Shown: piece after piece, positions 34,774-44,659 of the stretch
How the letters are laid out: each line of letters starts with the position of its first letter
Position numbering within the stretch: position 1 is the first letter of the stretch
Assembly (NCBI RefSeq): GCF_018128225.1
Contig: NZ_CP072377.1
Span: forward strand, 744,001 to 808,000
Source: Leptotrichia sp. oral taxon 218
Lineage (GTDB): Bacteria > Fusobacteriota > Fusobacteriia > Fusobacteriales > Leptotrichiaceae
Direction: 5' to 3'
DNA: 64,000 bases
The notes under the pieces: generated by a model
What the model saw: only the letters and a program-made list of their open reading frames with translations
The model's database searches: none
What the model was told of the DNA's origin: nothing
Position numbers and translations under genes: made by a program

Positions 34774-36371
34774 ATGATGAAAAAAATTCAACGGTTCGGT
34801 GGAGCAATGATGGCGCCAGTTCTATTATTCGCATTCACAGGGATAGTCGTAGGAATAGCATCACTATTTACGAATCCACAAGTAATGGGTTCAATTGCAA
34901 ATGAAGGGACAAACTGGTATAAATTCTGGTTTGTGATAAGTGAAGGTGGTTGGACAGTATTTAGACAAATGCCATTATTGTTCGCAATCGGATTGCCAAT
35001 CAGCCTTGCGAATAAAACAAATGCAAGAGCATGTTTGGAAGCGTTTGCTTTATATACAACTTATAATTATTTTGTAGCTGCAATGCTTGCACAATGGAGC
35101 TTCTTTGGTGTTGACATGAGTCAAGAAGCTGGAGGAACAAGTGGACTTGCAGTAATTGCTGGAGTAAAAACACTAGATACAAACTTATTTGGTGCAATTA
35201 TAATTTCTGCAATAGTAGTTTATTTACATAATAAATATTTTGATAAAAAGTTACCAGACTTTTTAGGAGTATTTCAAGGAACAGTATTTGTTTATATTAT
35301 TGGTTTCTTAGTAATGATTCCATGTGCTTTCATAACTGCACTTTGCTGGCCAAAAGTTCAAATTGGAATTAACAACTTGCAACAATTATTAAAAGTTTCA
35401 GGACCAATTGGAGTATGGATTTACACATTCCTTGAAAGAGCATTGATTCCAACAGGATTGCATCACTTTGTATATACACCATTTATATTCGGACCAGCAG
35501 CAGTTCCAGGTGGAATTCAAACTTACTGGGTTCAACATATAAGTCAATTTGCTCAATCTACAAAACCTTTAAAAGAAATGTTCCCACAAGGTGGATTTGC
35601 ATTACACGGTAACTCAAAAATCTTTGGTTCAGTAGGTATCGCACTTGCAATGTATTCAACTGCTAAACCTGAAAACAAGAAAAAAGTAGCAGGATTGTTA
35701 TTACCAGTTTTTATTAACTGCAATAGTTTCAGGAATTACAGAACCACTTGAATTTACATTCTTATTTATAGCACCAGTATTATTTGGATTACACGCAGTA
35801 TTAGCTGCAACAATGTCAACATTGATGTATATGTTCGGAGTTGTAGGAAACTTCGGTGGAGGATTCTTAGACTTTATGTTCTTAAACTGGATTCCAATGT
35901 TTAAAAACCATAGTGGAACAGTAATTACTCAAATTGTAATTGGATTAATCTTTACATGTATTTACTTCGTATTATTCAGATTCTTAATTTTAAAAATGGA
36001 TTTAAAAACTCCAGGTAGAGAAGATGAAGATGAAGAAATGAAACTTTATACAAAAGCTGACTATAGAGCTAAACATGGTGAAGGTGGAGCACAAGGTGCA
36101 GCTGCCGCAGCTGGTGGAGATGAATATGCTCAAAAAGGTGCAATCATTCTTGAAGCATTAGGTGGAAGAGAAAATATTGAAGAACTTAATAACTGTGCAA
36201 CTAGACTTAGAGTAAGTGTAAAAGATGCAAGTAAATTATTACCAGATGCAGCGTTTTAAAGCAGCAGGAGCTCATGGTGTAGTTAGAAAAGGAACAGCTA
36301 TTCAAGTAATCATCGGATTGTCAGTACCTCAAGTAAGAGAAAGAATTGAAGACATGATGAAAAAAGGGTAA
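34774..36371 (+). pseudogene. Alpha-glucoside/maltose-type PTS EIICB, broken by two single-base insertions
   Basis: Would transport and phosphorylate alpha-glucosides such as maltose. It starts at ATG 34774 behind AGGAGG. The EIIC part begins IQRFGGAMMAPVLLFAF and has many membrane helices. The frame breaks at a T5 run (35708-35712). With four T it reads PVLLTAIVSGITEPLEF, as expected, and continues into EIIB with the phosphorylation Cys in NNCATRLRVSV. A second break is a T4 run (36254-36257); with three T it reads AAFKAAGAHGVVRKG and ends at 36371. Repaired length would be about 531 residues. EIIA is absent and could be supplied elsewhere. Two homopolymer insertions raise the chance of sequencing error. 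Confidence 0.85.
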
Positions 36372-36422
36372 AAATAAAATTTGATAAATAATAAATAATT
36401 GAAATTAAATTTTATAAAAAAA

Positions 36423-36497
36423 TTAAGAAAGAATTTTCAAAAGTTAAAAATTTTAAATTTTTAAAATACAAAACTTGAGAAAGTTCTTTCTTTTATA
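36423..36497 (+). terminator. Possible terminator after the PTS gene
   Basis: AAGAAAGAA and TTCTTTCTT pair across an AT-rich loop and a T-rich run follows. It fills most of the 36372-36582 spacer, which holds nothing else recognisable. Confidence 0.4.
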
Positions 36498-36582
36498 TAA
36501 AATTATGTTATTTAGCGAGGGATTCTGATTTCTTATTGTTAAATAAAATAAATAGAATTTTTTAATAATTAAAGGAGATAAA

Positions 36583-37194
36583 ATGAAAAATATAGTTTTT
36601 GTAATTTTAGATGAATTTGCAGATTGGGAAGCAGCTTTTTTATCTTCAGCATTGAATGATAAGAATATAACAAAAAATTATACAACTAACTTTGCTTCAA
36701 TTGATAAAAATTTAAAAAAGTCAATGGGAAATTTAAAAGTGTTACCTGATTTGACATTGAAAGAGATTGATGAAAATGATGTAGATGGATTAGTTTTAAT
36801 TGGTGGGAGAACTTGGAGAAGTCAAACAGAAGAAACAAATAATAAGATCGTTGAGCTTGTGAAAAAATTTAAAAATAATCCTAATAAAGTTGTAGGTGCT
36901 ATTTGTGATGCTGCATATTTTCTTGCGACAAATGGATTATTGAATGATCGAAAACATACAGTAAATAGCTTTGATGAAATAAAAGATAATTCGAATTATA
37001 CGAATGCTAAAAATTTTGTGGAGATGGAGTCAGTGATTGATGGAAACTTGATAACTGCGAAAGGGGATAGTCCTGTACATTTTGCTAAAAATGTGATGAT
37101 GGCGTTAGGTGATATTCCCGAAAAAAATGTAAATTTATTTTTTGATATTTATACGATTGGATTTGTTAAAGCATTTGAAAAATTTTCAAAATAA
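36583..37194 (+). CDS. DJ-1/PfpI-family protein
   Basis: A class I glutamine-amidotransferase-like fold protein of 203 residues. The nucleophile elbow is VGAICDAAYFLA (Cys about residue 109), preceded by VDGLVLIGG. The N-terminal FVILDEFADWEAAFL carries the conserved Glu-like acidic position of the family. Members act as glyoxalases, deglycases or stress chaperones; which one applies here is unknown. It lies between the PTS gene and the convergent GntR regulator, with a shared terminator. Confidence 0.85.
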   Translation: MKNIVFVILDEFADWEAAFLSSALNDKNITKNYTTNFASIDKNLKKSMGNLKVLPDLTLKEIDENDVDGLVLIGGRTWRSQTEETNNKIVELVKKFKNNPNKVVGAICDAAYFLATNGLLNDRKHTVNSFDEIKDNSNYTNAKNFVEMESVIDGNLITAKGDSPVHFAKNVMMALGDIPEKNVNLFFDIYTIGFVKAFEKFSK

Positions 37195-37197
37195 AAG

Positions 37198-37237
37198 AAA
37201 AAGAGGTTGCTTCAAAAATGATATAACCTCTTTTTTT
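37198..37237. terminator. Bidirectional terminator between the DJ-1 and GntR genes
   Basis: AAAAAGAGGTT (37198-37208) pairs perfectly with AACCTCTTTTT (37225-37235) and has T runs on both strands. Confidence 0.8.
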
Positions 37238-37246
37238 GTATAAAAA

Positions 37247-37954
37247 TTATCTTTTTGCAATAGCGGTAAAAGTAAATTTCTCAGGATGATGAATTATTGT
37301 TTCATACTGAAAAAGTGTTCCATTTGATAAATAGGCATGAGTTTCAATAACAACAACCATATTTATATCTTTTAATTTGAGATATTTTTGTTCTTCTGGA
37401 GTGATCTTTCTGAAATTAATATCTCTTCGAGAATAACCGATCTTTAATTTCAAATCCTTTTCCAAATATTCATATATCGACTTTTTGGCAATCTCTTCAT
37501 TCAAAAAAGGTACAATTTTTCTGTCAAAAAAACTTGTGGAATAATTTAAAACTTCCCCATTTAAGGAATTTGTACGGACAACTTTGTAGAAATCAGCGCT
37601 TTCAGAAACTTGAAATTCTTTCATTAATTTTTTATCTCCCTGAACAATATATAAGCTGATTAAGTCGGTTTCAAGATTAATATTTTGAAGTTTATTGAGT
37701 TCCTGCACAGTTTGAATTGAAGTCAGAGAAATATTTTCCAAATTTTTTTTCTCCAGTACAATTGATTTTTTTCCCTTCACTTTTTGAATAAAACCTTCAG
37801 TTTCCAGCATAGAAAGAGCCTTTCTTACAGTAAGTTTAGAAAAATTATAATCTTTTGCCAAGTCATCTTCTTTTTTTAAAAAATCTCCTGATTTAATAAT
37901 ACCATTTTTAATTTTCTCCTTTATATCATAATATACTTTTTCATATTTAGTCAT
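37247..37954 (-). CDS. GntR-family regulator with UTRA domain (TreR-like)
   Basis: 235 residues. The N-terminal winged helix (residues 1-65) has IKNGIIKSGDFLKKEDDLAKDYNFSKLTVRKALSMLETEGFI. The UTRA ligand-binding domain (about 85-230) has TDLISLYIVQGDKKLMKEF, FYKVVRTNSLNGEVLNY and IETHAYLSNGTLFQYETIIHH. Such regulators usually sense sugar phosphates. It is divergent from the GH4 gene, so the 31-base-spaced repeats in the shared spacer are candidate sites. Its own upstream region contains a similar GTATAAACC. Confidence 0.88.
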   Translation of the reverse strand: MTKYEKVYYDIKEKIKNGIIKSGDFLKKEDDLAKDYNFSKLTVRKALSMLETEGFIQKVKGKKSIVLEKKNLENISLTSIQTVQELNKLQNINLETDLISLYIVQGDKKLMKEFQVSESADFYKVVRTNSLNGEVLNYSTSFFDRKIVPFLNEEIAKKSIYEYLEKDLKLKIGYSRRDINFRKITPEEQKYLKLKDINMVVVIETHAYLSNGTLFQYETIIHHPEKFTFTAIAKR

Positions 37955-38020
37955 TTGTATAAACCTTTCATATCATTTTTATATATTATACAATAAATTG
38001 CTTTAAATAACAACTAAAAC

Positions 38021-38066
38021 AAAAGATTTATATAATAATTATAAAAATTTTAAAAGATTTATATAA
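38021..38066. promoter_or_regulatory. Direct repeat upstream of the GH4 promoter, candidate GntR sites
   Basis: AAAAGATTTATATAA occurs twice, at 38021-38035 and 38052-38066, exactly 31 bases apart. The second ends 5 bases before the -35 box and extends to the palindrome TTTATATAAA. Confidence 0.55.
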
Positions 38067-38071
38067 ACCTA

Positions 38072-38099
38072 TTGACTTTTTTAAAAAATATGTTATAAT
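38072..38099 (+). promoter_or_regulatory. Promoter of the GH4 gene
   Basis: TTGACT (38072-38077) and TATAAT (38094-38099) are separated by 16 bases. Confidence 0.75.
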
Positions 38100-38154
38100 T
38101 AATATTGAAATAAGAAAAGAAAAAAATATATGATTAATAAATTATAGGAGATGA

Positions 38155-39483
<1,329 letters not shown>

Positions 39484-39591
39484 CAGATTTGAAATAAATA
39501 ATTTTTAGTGCTTGAAATGTTAATTAATTATGATATAATTATTTAAAAAAATAACCATTCAGCATGGTATAGTAAAATAAATTGCAAAAAT

Positions 39592-39626
39592 AAAGGCACT
39601 GCTATTGAAGTAGTGTCTTTTTTTTT
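39592..39626 (+). terminator. Terminator after the GH4 gene
   Basis: AAAGGCACT (39592-39600) pairs with AGTGTCTTT (39612-39620) with one G-U pair, followed by a T run. The rest of 39484-39779 is AT-rich without a visible gene. Confidence 0.65.
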
Positions 39627-39779
39627 GATATAATTACTTATAAATTATTTTTTATTAATCAGTTGTAAAAATAAATTTTTAAAGGTTAAATAATGTCAAT
39701 GTTCATTAACCAAAAAAGAAAAAAGTTATATTAATAAAAGTTTATAAATTGTTTATAAATTAAATATGAAGGAGAAAAA

Positions 39780-41522
39780 ATGGATATAAAAAAATTAGAT
39801 AAAAAATGGTGGAAAAAAGAAGTTGGATATCAAATTTATCCAAGAAGTTTTTATGATAGTAATAACGATGGAATTGGAGATTTGAATGGAATTACAGAGA
39901 AATTAGATTATTTGAAGAATTTAGGAATAACGCTTATTTGGGTTTGTCCAATTTTTAAGTCGCCAATGGATGACAATGGATATGATATTTCAGATTATTA
40001 TGATGTGAATCCTGAATTCGGGACAAAGGAAGATTTGGAAAAATTGATTGCAGAGGCCGAAAAAAGAGGGATAAAAGTAATTTTAGATTTGGTAATTAAT
40101 CATACTTCTGATGAGCACGAGTGGTTTTTGGAAGCATTGAAAAATCCTGAAAGCAAGTACAGAAATTACTATATTTTCAAAAGAGGAGAAAATGGATTGC
40201 CACCAACAAACTGGAGATCACATTTTGGAGGTTCTGCTTGGGAAAAAGTTGAAGGAGAAGCTGATGAAAATGGAAATGAAATGTACTATTTGCATTTATT
40301 TACAAAAAAACAGCCTGACTTAAATTGGGAAAATCCTGAAGTTAGGAAAGAGCTTTACAAAATGGTAAATTATTGGCTTGAAAAGGGAATTGCTGGATTT
40401 AGAGTTGATGCGATTAATTCGATAAAAAAAGATGCAAGATATTTGGATTTGCCAGTTGATGGAGCGGATGGAATGGCACACAATGTGGAATATACTTTGA
40501 ATCAGCCTGGAATTGAAGAGTTTTTAAGAGAATTGGCAAAAGAAACTTTCAAAAAATATAATGCGATGACTGTTGCGGAAACTCCAATGCTTGAGTATGA
40601 AAGATACAATGATTTCATTGGAGATGATGGATTTTTTACAATGATTTTTGATTTTAGCTATACGGATTTAGATATGACAAAAGGCGGATTTTATTATTCA
40701 TTGAGAGATATTCCAACAATAGAGCTTAGGGATGCTATTTTTGAAAGTCAACTGACTCAGCAAAAATATGGATGGGGAGCACCATTCTTTGAAAATCACG
40801 ATTTGCCAAGAAGTTTGAATAAATTTTTTGGTGAAAAAGCGAATGAAACAAATGCAAAATTGTTAGCAAATGTATTTTTCTTTTTGCGAGGAACACCGTT
40901 TATTTATCAAGGTCAAGAAATTGGGATGGATAATTTTGTGAGAAATGATATTTCTGAATTTGATGATATTGCAAGTAAAGACCAATATCAACGGGCATTA
41001 GGAGAAGGATTTTCATCTGAAGAAGCATTATATTTTGTAAATAAACAAAGCCGTGACAATTCAAGAACACCTATGCAATGGGATAACAGCAAAAACGCTG
41101 GTTTTTCAAAAGATGAAAACTCAAAATCATGGATAAAATTAACAGGAAGCCAAGCCACAACAAATGTAGCAGACCAAATAAATGACAAAGATTCAATTTT
41201 TTCACATTACAAAAAAATGATTGATTTGAGACAAAATGGGAAATATTCAGATTGCTTGACTTTTGGTGATTTTATTTCTGTTCCGTTGGAGAATGAAAAA
41301 ATTATTGCTTATGTGAGAAAATATAAAAATCAAAAAGTTCTTTGTATTAGTAATTTTTCTGAGTTGAAACAAGAAGTTAAATTGAGTGAAATTGCAAAAG
41401 CTCTTGGAGAAAAAGAAATTAAAATTGGAGAAATTTTGATTAATAATTTTGATGGGTTTGAAAAAGATGGAGAGAAAGTTGTTTTTGAAGGGTTTCAAAG
41501 TTTGTTAGTTGAGATTTTATAA
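39780..41522 (+). CDS. GH13 alpha-glucosidase (oligo-1,6-glucosidase / trehalose-6-phosphate hydrolase type)
   Basis: 580 residues, a GH13 subfamily-31-like glucosidase. Conserved regions: DLVINHTSDEHEWF (I), GFRVDAIN (II, nucleophile Asp), TVAETPM (III, acid/base Glu) and FENHDLPRS (IV). The start KKWWKKEVGYQIYPRSFYDSNNDGIGDLNGI is typical. The region II residue pattern does not by itself settle between alpha-1,4, alpha-1,6 and trehalose-6-phosphate substrates. Ribosome site AAGGAG. It may have its own promoter, since a terminator precedes it. Confidence 0.9.
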   Translation: MDIKKLDKKWWKKEVGYQIYPRSFYDSNNDGIGDLNGITEKLDYLKNLGITLIWVCPIFKSPMDDNGYDISDYYDVNPEFGTKEDLEKLIAEAEKRGIKVILDLVINHTSDEHEWFLEALKNPESKYRNYYIFKRGENGLPPTNWRSHFGGSAWEKVEGEADENGNEMYYLHLFTKKQPDLNWENPEVRKELYKMVNYWLEKGIAGFRVDAINSIKKDARYLDLPVDGADGMAHNVEYTLNQPGIEEFLRELAKETFKKYNAMTVAETPMLEYERYNDFIGDDGFFTMIFDFSYTDLDMTKGGFYYSLRDIPTIELRDAIFESQLTQQKYGWGAPFFENHDLPRSLNKFFGEKANETNAKLLANVFFFLRGTPFIYQGQEIGMDNFVRNDISEFDDIASKDQYQRALGEGFSSEEALYFVNKQSRDNSRTPMQWDNSKNAGFSKDENSKSWIKLTGSQATTNVADQINDKDSIFSHYKKMIDLRQNGKYSDCLTFGDFISVPLENEKIIAYVRKYKNQKVLCISNFSELKQEVKLSEIAKALGEKEIKIGEILINNFDGFEKDGEKVVFEGFQSLLVEIL

Positions 41523-41531
41523 AAAATATGG

Positions 41532-41578
41532 ACTGCACCAAAAATTTATTTATAATTAAAGTGGTGTAGTTTTTTTTA
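41532..41578 (+). terminator. Terminator after the GH13 gene
   Basis: ACTGCACC (41532-41539) pairs with GGTGTAGT (41563-41570) with one G-U pair, followed by T8. The remaining 41579-41826 is AT-rich with no gene seen. Confidence 0.7.
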
Positions 41579-41826
41579 TTTATATTTAAACTAAACTTTA
41601 TTTAAAAAATAGAAATTGTACTTTATATTGCTTGTTAATAAAAGGTCTTGAACCATTGAAAAAATTTATAATTACTTCACCTTCTTTCAAAAATTTTTAC
41701 AACATGTCCTATGTTTTAACTTTTTATGAAAAAATTTTCCGTTTTTTTGATGTTTTTCAAAAATAATGCAAAAAACGAAATAATAATTTAATTAATTTTA
41801 ATTATTTTGTAATTAAAATCAAATTC

Positions 41827-41843
41827 GGGGGGGGGGGTATAAT
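41827..41843 (+). promoter_or_regulatory. G11 tract joined to a TATAAT box: candidate phase-variable promoter
   Basis: Eleven G residues (41827-41837) run directly into TATAAT (41838-41843), 46 bases before the start of the next gene. The tract would lie in the promoter spacer. A weak TTAAAA (41813-41818) gives a 19-base spacer with G11, and 17 with G9. Poly-G tracts are very rare in such AT-rich DNA and are known sites of slipped-strand length change. Confidence 0.7.
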
Positions 41844-41888
41844 ATAAATATAAATTTTTATTTTAGTTTTAGATGGAGGAAATAATAT

Positions 41889-42986
41889 ATGAAAAAAGGA
41901 AAAACAGAACTTGAAAAGATGCAGGACAAAGTACAAAAAATGGTTGTTAGAGTAAATGAAAAAATAACTATATTGGGAGAACATTTAGGTATTTTAAACA
42001 CAACATTAACGAATATTCAAGAAGAATTTGATAAAGTTCAAAATATACCAAATGAAGAAAAAATACGGTATGAAGAATTAAAACAAATTAGATTAAATTG
42101 GAAAAATCAAGTTGATGAGATAATAAAAAAATATGAAGAAATAAAGAATAAAGATGCTACTGCTGCTGGAGTTGCGGGAGTTGGAATTGGAGCTGGTGTT
42201 GCCGTTGCTGCTTTGGGTCCTGGTGTAGCTATGGGTATTGCTACCACATTTGGTGTTGCTTCAACAGGAACTGCTATATCTGCTTTGAGTGGTGCTGCGG
42301 CTATGAATGCAGGTTTGGCATGGATTGGAGGAGGTGCACTTGCAGCAGGTGGAGGTGGAATGGCTGCTGGGGAAGCATTTCTTGCTTTAATGGGGCCTAT
42401 TGGATTGGCTATTGCAGGAGTTGGAGTTATAGCAGGGGGACTTTTATTTTGGAAAAATAAAAATGATCAAAAATGTCTTGAAAATTTATTTATAAGGATT
42501 AGTAACCGTGATTTGAAATCTTTTGAATTAGCAATAAATGAATTAGATGATCGTATTAAACAAATTGACAATGGAAATATAGAATTAAAAGTTGCTATTA
42601 GAGTTATACCAAATTTAGGGTTAGATTATAATAAAATGACAGAAGAACAACAGCAGGAACTTAAAAAGTATATTCATTTAATGGCATTATGCACTCAGTT
42701 ATTGGTAAATCCTATAAAGGAATTACAGCCTAAATATACAAATGAAGATCTTGATGAATATATAAAAAGAAAATATAGCGCATGGTATAGTTCGTCTGAA
42801 AAAAGATCAATTATTGCTCTGGCAAATCTTTTATACAAGATTAATACCAATGAGATAGAGAAAAAATTGTTATGGAAATCATTAAGAGATAATAAAGAGT
42901 TTCTGAAATCGATAGATGTAACTAAAGAAGATTTTAAAATTAATATTTTTGATATTGTATCAAAAGTACTAAACTTTAAATACTGA
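41889..42986 (+). CDS. Unknown protein: coiled coil, long glycine/alanine hydrophobic hairpin, helical tail
   Basis: 365 residues, family not recognised. Residues 1-95 are charged and helical with coiled-coil character. Residues about 97-195 are a long Gly/Ala-rich hydrophobic segment (GVGIGAGVAVAALGPGVAMG ... GPIGLAIAGVGVIAGGLLFW), able to form a membrane hairpin or several short helices. The rest is a soluble helical region. There is no signal peptide. The outline recalls alpha-pore-forming and membrane-remodelling proteins, but no motif proves that. Ribosome site GGAGG precedes ATG 41889. Expression probably depends on the G11 promoter. It lies in a small accessory island next to a toxin-antitoxin pair. 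Confidence 0.75.
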   Translation: MKKGKTELEKMQDKVQKMVVRVNEKITILGEHLGILNTTLTNIQEEFDKVQNIPNEEKIRYEELKQIRLNWKNQVDEIIKKYEEIKNKDATAAGVAGVGIGAGVAVAALGPGVAMGIATTFGVASTGTAISALSGAAAMNAGLAWIGGGALAAGGGGMAAGEAFLALMGPIGLAIAGVGVIAGGLLFWKNKNDQKCLENLFIRISNRDLKSFELAINELDDRIKQIDNGNIELKVAIRVIPNLGLDYNKMTEEQQQELKKYIHLMALCTQLLVNPIKELQPKYTNEDLDEYIKRKYSAWYSSSEKRSIIALANLLYKINTNEIEKKLLWKSLRDNKEFLKSIDVTKEDFKINIFDIVSKVLNFKY

Positions 42987-43009
42987 TATGCTAAATAATA
43001 TTCTTAATT

Positions 43010-43097
43010 GTGTGCATAAAAATTTTGTGTAAATAGAATAGAAAAGTATTGAATTTAATGGATTTATCTATTAGTCTACACAAAATTATGAACACAC
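43010..43097. repeat. Inverted-repeat remnant, MITE-like
   Basis: About 88 bases with imperfect inverted ends of some 30 bases. The left arm runs 43010-43037 (GTGTGCATAAAAATTTTGTG then TAAATAGA). The right arm runs 43067-43097 and its complement begins GTGTGTTCATAATTTTGTGT. The ends resemble transposon terminal repeats; no transposase is nearby. No certain target duplication is visible. Confidence 0.5.
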
Positions 43098-43124
43098 TTA
43101 GTAAAAATTTTATATATGCGAAAT

Positions 43125-43172
43125 AAAACTGCCTGTTGTTTTTAAAATCAAGAATATCAGACAGTTTTTTAT
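43125..43172. terminator. Terminator between the island gene and the toxin-antitoxin pair
   Basis: AAAACTGCCTG (43125-43135) pairs with CAGACAGTTTT (43158-43168) with one wobble pair, and T runs are present on both strands. Confidence 0.6.
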
Positions 43173-43220
43173 TTTTAATACTCAATTTAACCCAATAATT
43201 TAAAATTCAATTCAGAAATT

Positions 43221-43487
43221 TTAAATATAAATTTTATCCCTTTTATCTATTTGAACAACCAAAATAAGTAATTCATTTTCTTCAATTTTTGCAATAATCC
43301 TATAATTTTCAACTCGATATCTCCAAAATCCTTTTAGATTATATCTTAAAGCTTTTCCAAATTTTTTTGGATTATCTGTATCGAAAAGATTTTGATCAAT
43401 ATATTTTAAAATTTTTGATTTCATAGAATTATCTAGTTTATTTAGTTGTTTCTGTGCTTTTTCAGAGTACATTAGACTATATTTCAT
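43221..43487 (-). CDS. RelE/ParE-family toxin
   Basis: 88 residues with the RelE fold outline: SEKAQKQLNKLDNSMKSKILKYI, then KFGKALRYNLKGFWRYRVENYRIIAKI and ILVVQIDKRDKIY. The last strand normally has a His in the place of the Asp-Lys here (HR motif), so catalytic detail differs. RelE toxins cleave mRNA in the ribosome, and ParE relatives poison gyrase. Its start overlaps the end of the antitoxin gene by 11 bases, which couples their translation. Confidence 0.87.
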   Translation of the reverse strand: MKYSLMYSEKAQKQLNKLDNSMKSKILKYIDQNLFDTDNPKKFGKALRYNLKGFWRYRVENYRIIAKIEENELLILVVQIDKRDKIYI

Positions 43488-43713
43488 TTTCCAACCCTAA
43501 TTTTTTTATTAAATCTTCGTGGCTAATCCAGTTTTCTCTGTTGTCTTTTTCTTCTTCATAAGCCTCAATAGCCAATTTGTAGTCTTCTTCATCTTCGATT
43601 TTTTCAAGAATTAAATCTAACATTACCTGGTTTAAATTGATATTATTTTCCTTAACATAGTTATTTATTTTGTTCTCTATGTCAGGATTAGCATTTATAG
43701 AAACGGTTATCAT
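43477..43713 (-). CDS. RelB-family antitoxin
   Basis: 78 residues starting at ATG 43713. The frame is open further upstream, but this start follows AAAGGGTGTG and gives the family-typical start MITVSINANPDIENKINNYVKENN, a ribbon-helix-helix DNA-binding segment. The acidic C-terminal half (EDEEDYKLAIEAYEEEKDN) would wrap the toxin. RelB-type antitoxins repress their own promoter. The promoter region faces the divergent ABC transporter operon promoter. Confidence 0.87.
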   Translation of the reverse strand: MITVSINANPDIENKINNYVKENNINLNQVMLDLILEKIEDEEDYKLAIEAYEEEKDNRENWISHEDLIKKLGLENEI

Positions 43714-43834
43714 TGATTTCACACCCTTTCTTATTATTTCTATTAATGCAATTTTAACATAAAAAGAAAAGAAAAGCAATAAAAATGTTATTTTTTCTAA
43801 AATTTTCATAAAAATAAGTTTTTTTAACTTTTTA

Positions 43835-43863
43835 TTGAAAAAGTGTAAAATATTAGGTATAAT
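43835..43863 (+). promoter_or_regulatory. Promoter of the first amino-acid ABC operon
   Basis: TTGAAA (43835-43840) and TATAAT (43858-43863) have a 17-base spacer. The expected transcript start is near 43870. Confidence 0.7.
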
Positions 43864-43918
43864 ATAATATATGCAAAAATTTTGGAAGGAGGATGTGGAC
43901 AAAAAAGTTCATAAGATT

Positions 43919-44659
43919 ATGAAAAATATAGAAAATTTGAGAAAAGTATTAAAAGTATCATTTTTCCTGATAATTGTAGCAGTTGGATTTATATTTGCAT
44001 TTCCAAAAGAATTAAAACCACATGAATGGAAACTTTACCTTGTTGACAGTTATTTAGTAACAACGGTTGGATTGACAATTGGAGGAGCTTTAATTGGAAT
44101 ATTTTTTGGAATGTTTTTGGCGTTTTTGAAATTTCAAAAAACAAAATTTCCAACTTTTGATATGGCAAAGGAAATAATAATTGATGAATACATAGATATA
44201 ATGCGTGGAACACCTATGATATTACAATTACTTATACTTTCAGTGCTTATAAAAGTATTTGATAATTACTGGATAGCAATGATTGCGTTGGGTTTAAATA
44301 GTGCTGCATATGTTGCGGAAGTGGTGCGTTCGGGAATTGAAAGTATTGACAAAGGACAAATGGAAGCGGCAAGAGCAACAGGAATGCCTTATAAAATGGC
44401 AATGAACGAAATAATTATGCCACAAGCTGTAAAAAATATATTACCTGCACTTGTAAACGAATTTATCACGCTATTTAAAGAAACATCTGTTGTGGGATAT
44501 ATAAGTGTCGTTGATATAACAATGAATAGTAATGGACTTCAAGCCTCTTATTATAGTGTTGGACCAATATTATTTACAGGTATTATTTACTATGTGAGTG
44601 TAAAAGTATTTTCATTTTTAGGAAGAATACTGGAAGTGAGGTTAAGAAGAAATGATTAA
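43919..44659 (+). CDS. Polar amino-acid ABC transporter permease
   Basis: An inner-membrane permease of the HisM/GlnP type. Helices include [16 protein letters not shown] and [21 protein letters not shown], and the ATPase-coupling EAA motif is [22 protein letters not shown]. From ATG 43919 it has 246 residues. The start is uncertain. An in-frame ATG at 43871 would be at the predicted transcript start. A strong ribosome site, GGAAGGAGG (43884-43892), is followed closely by GTG 43895. Order permease-ATPase-binding protein follows. Confidence 0.88.
   Translation: MKNIENLRKVLKVSFFLIIVAVGFIFAFPKELKPHEWKLYLVDSYLVTTVGLTIGGALIGIFFGMFLAFLKFQKTKFPTFDMAKEIIIDEYIDIMRGTPMILQLLILSVLIKVFDNYWIAMIALGLNSAAYVAEVVRSGIESIDKGQMEAARATGMPYKMAMNEIIMPQAVKNILPALVNEFITLFKETSVVGYISVVDITMNSNGLQASYYSVGPILFTGIIYYVSVKVFSFLGRILEVRLRRND

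Noticed and set aside
43893-43922. Nine-codon peptide (MWTKKFIRL) as a leader peptide of the ABC operon
   Set aside because: The ribosome site directly abuts its start, and no amino-acid codon run or terminator hairpin follows. It is kept only as a note on the start problem.
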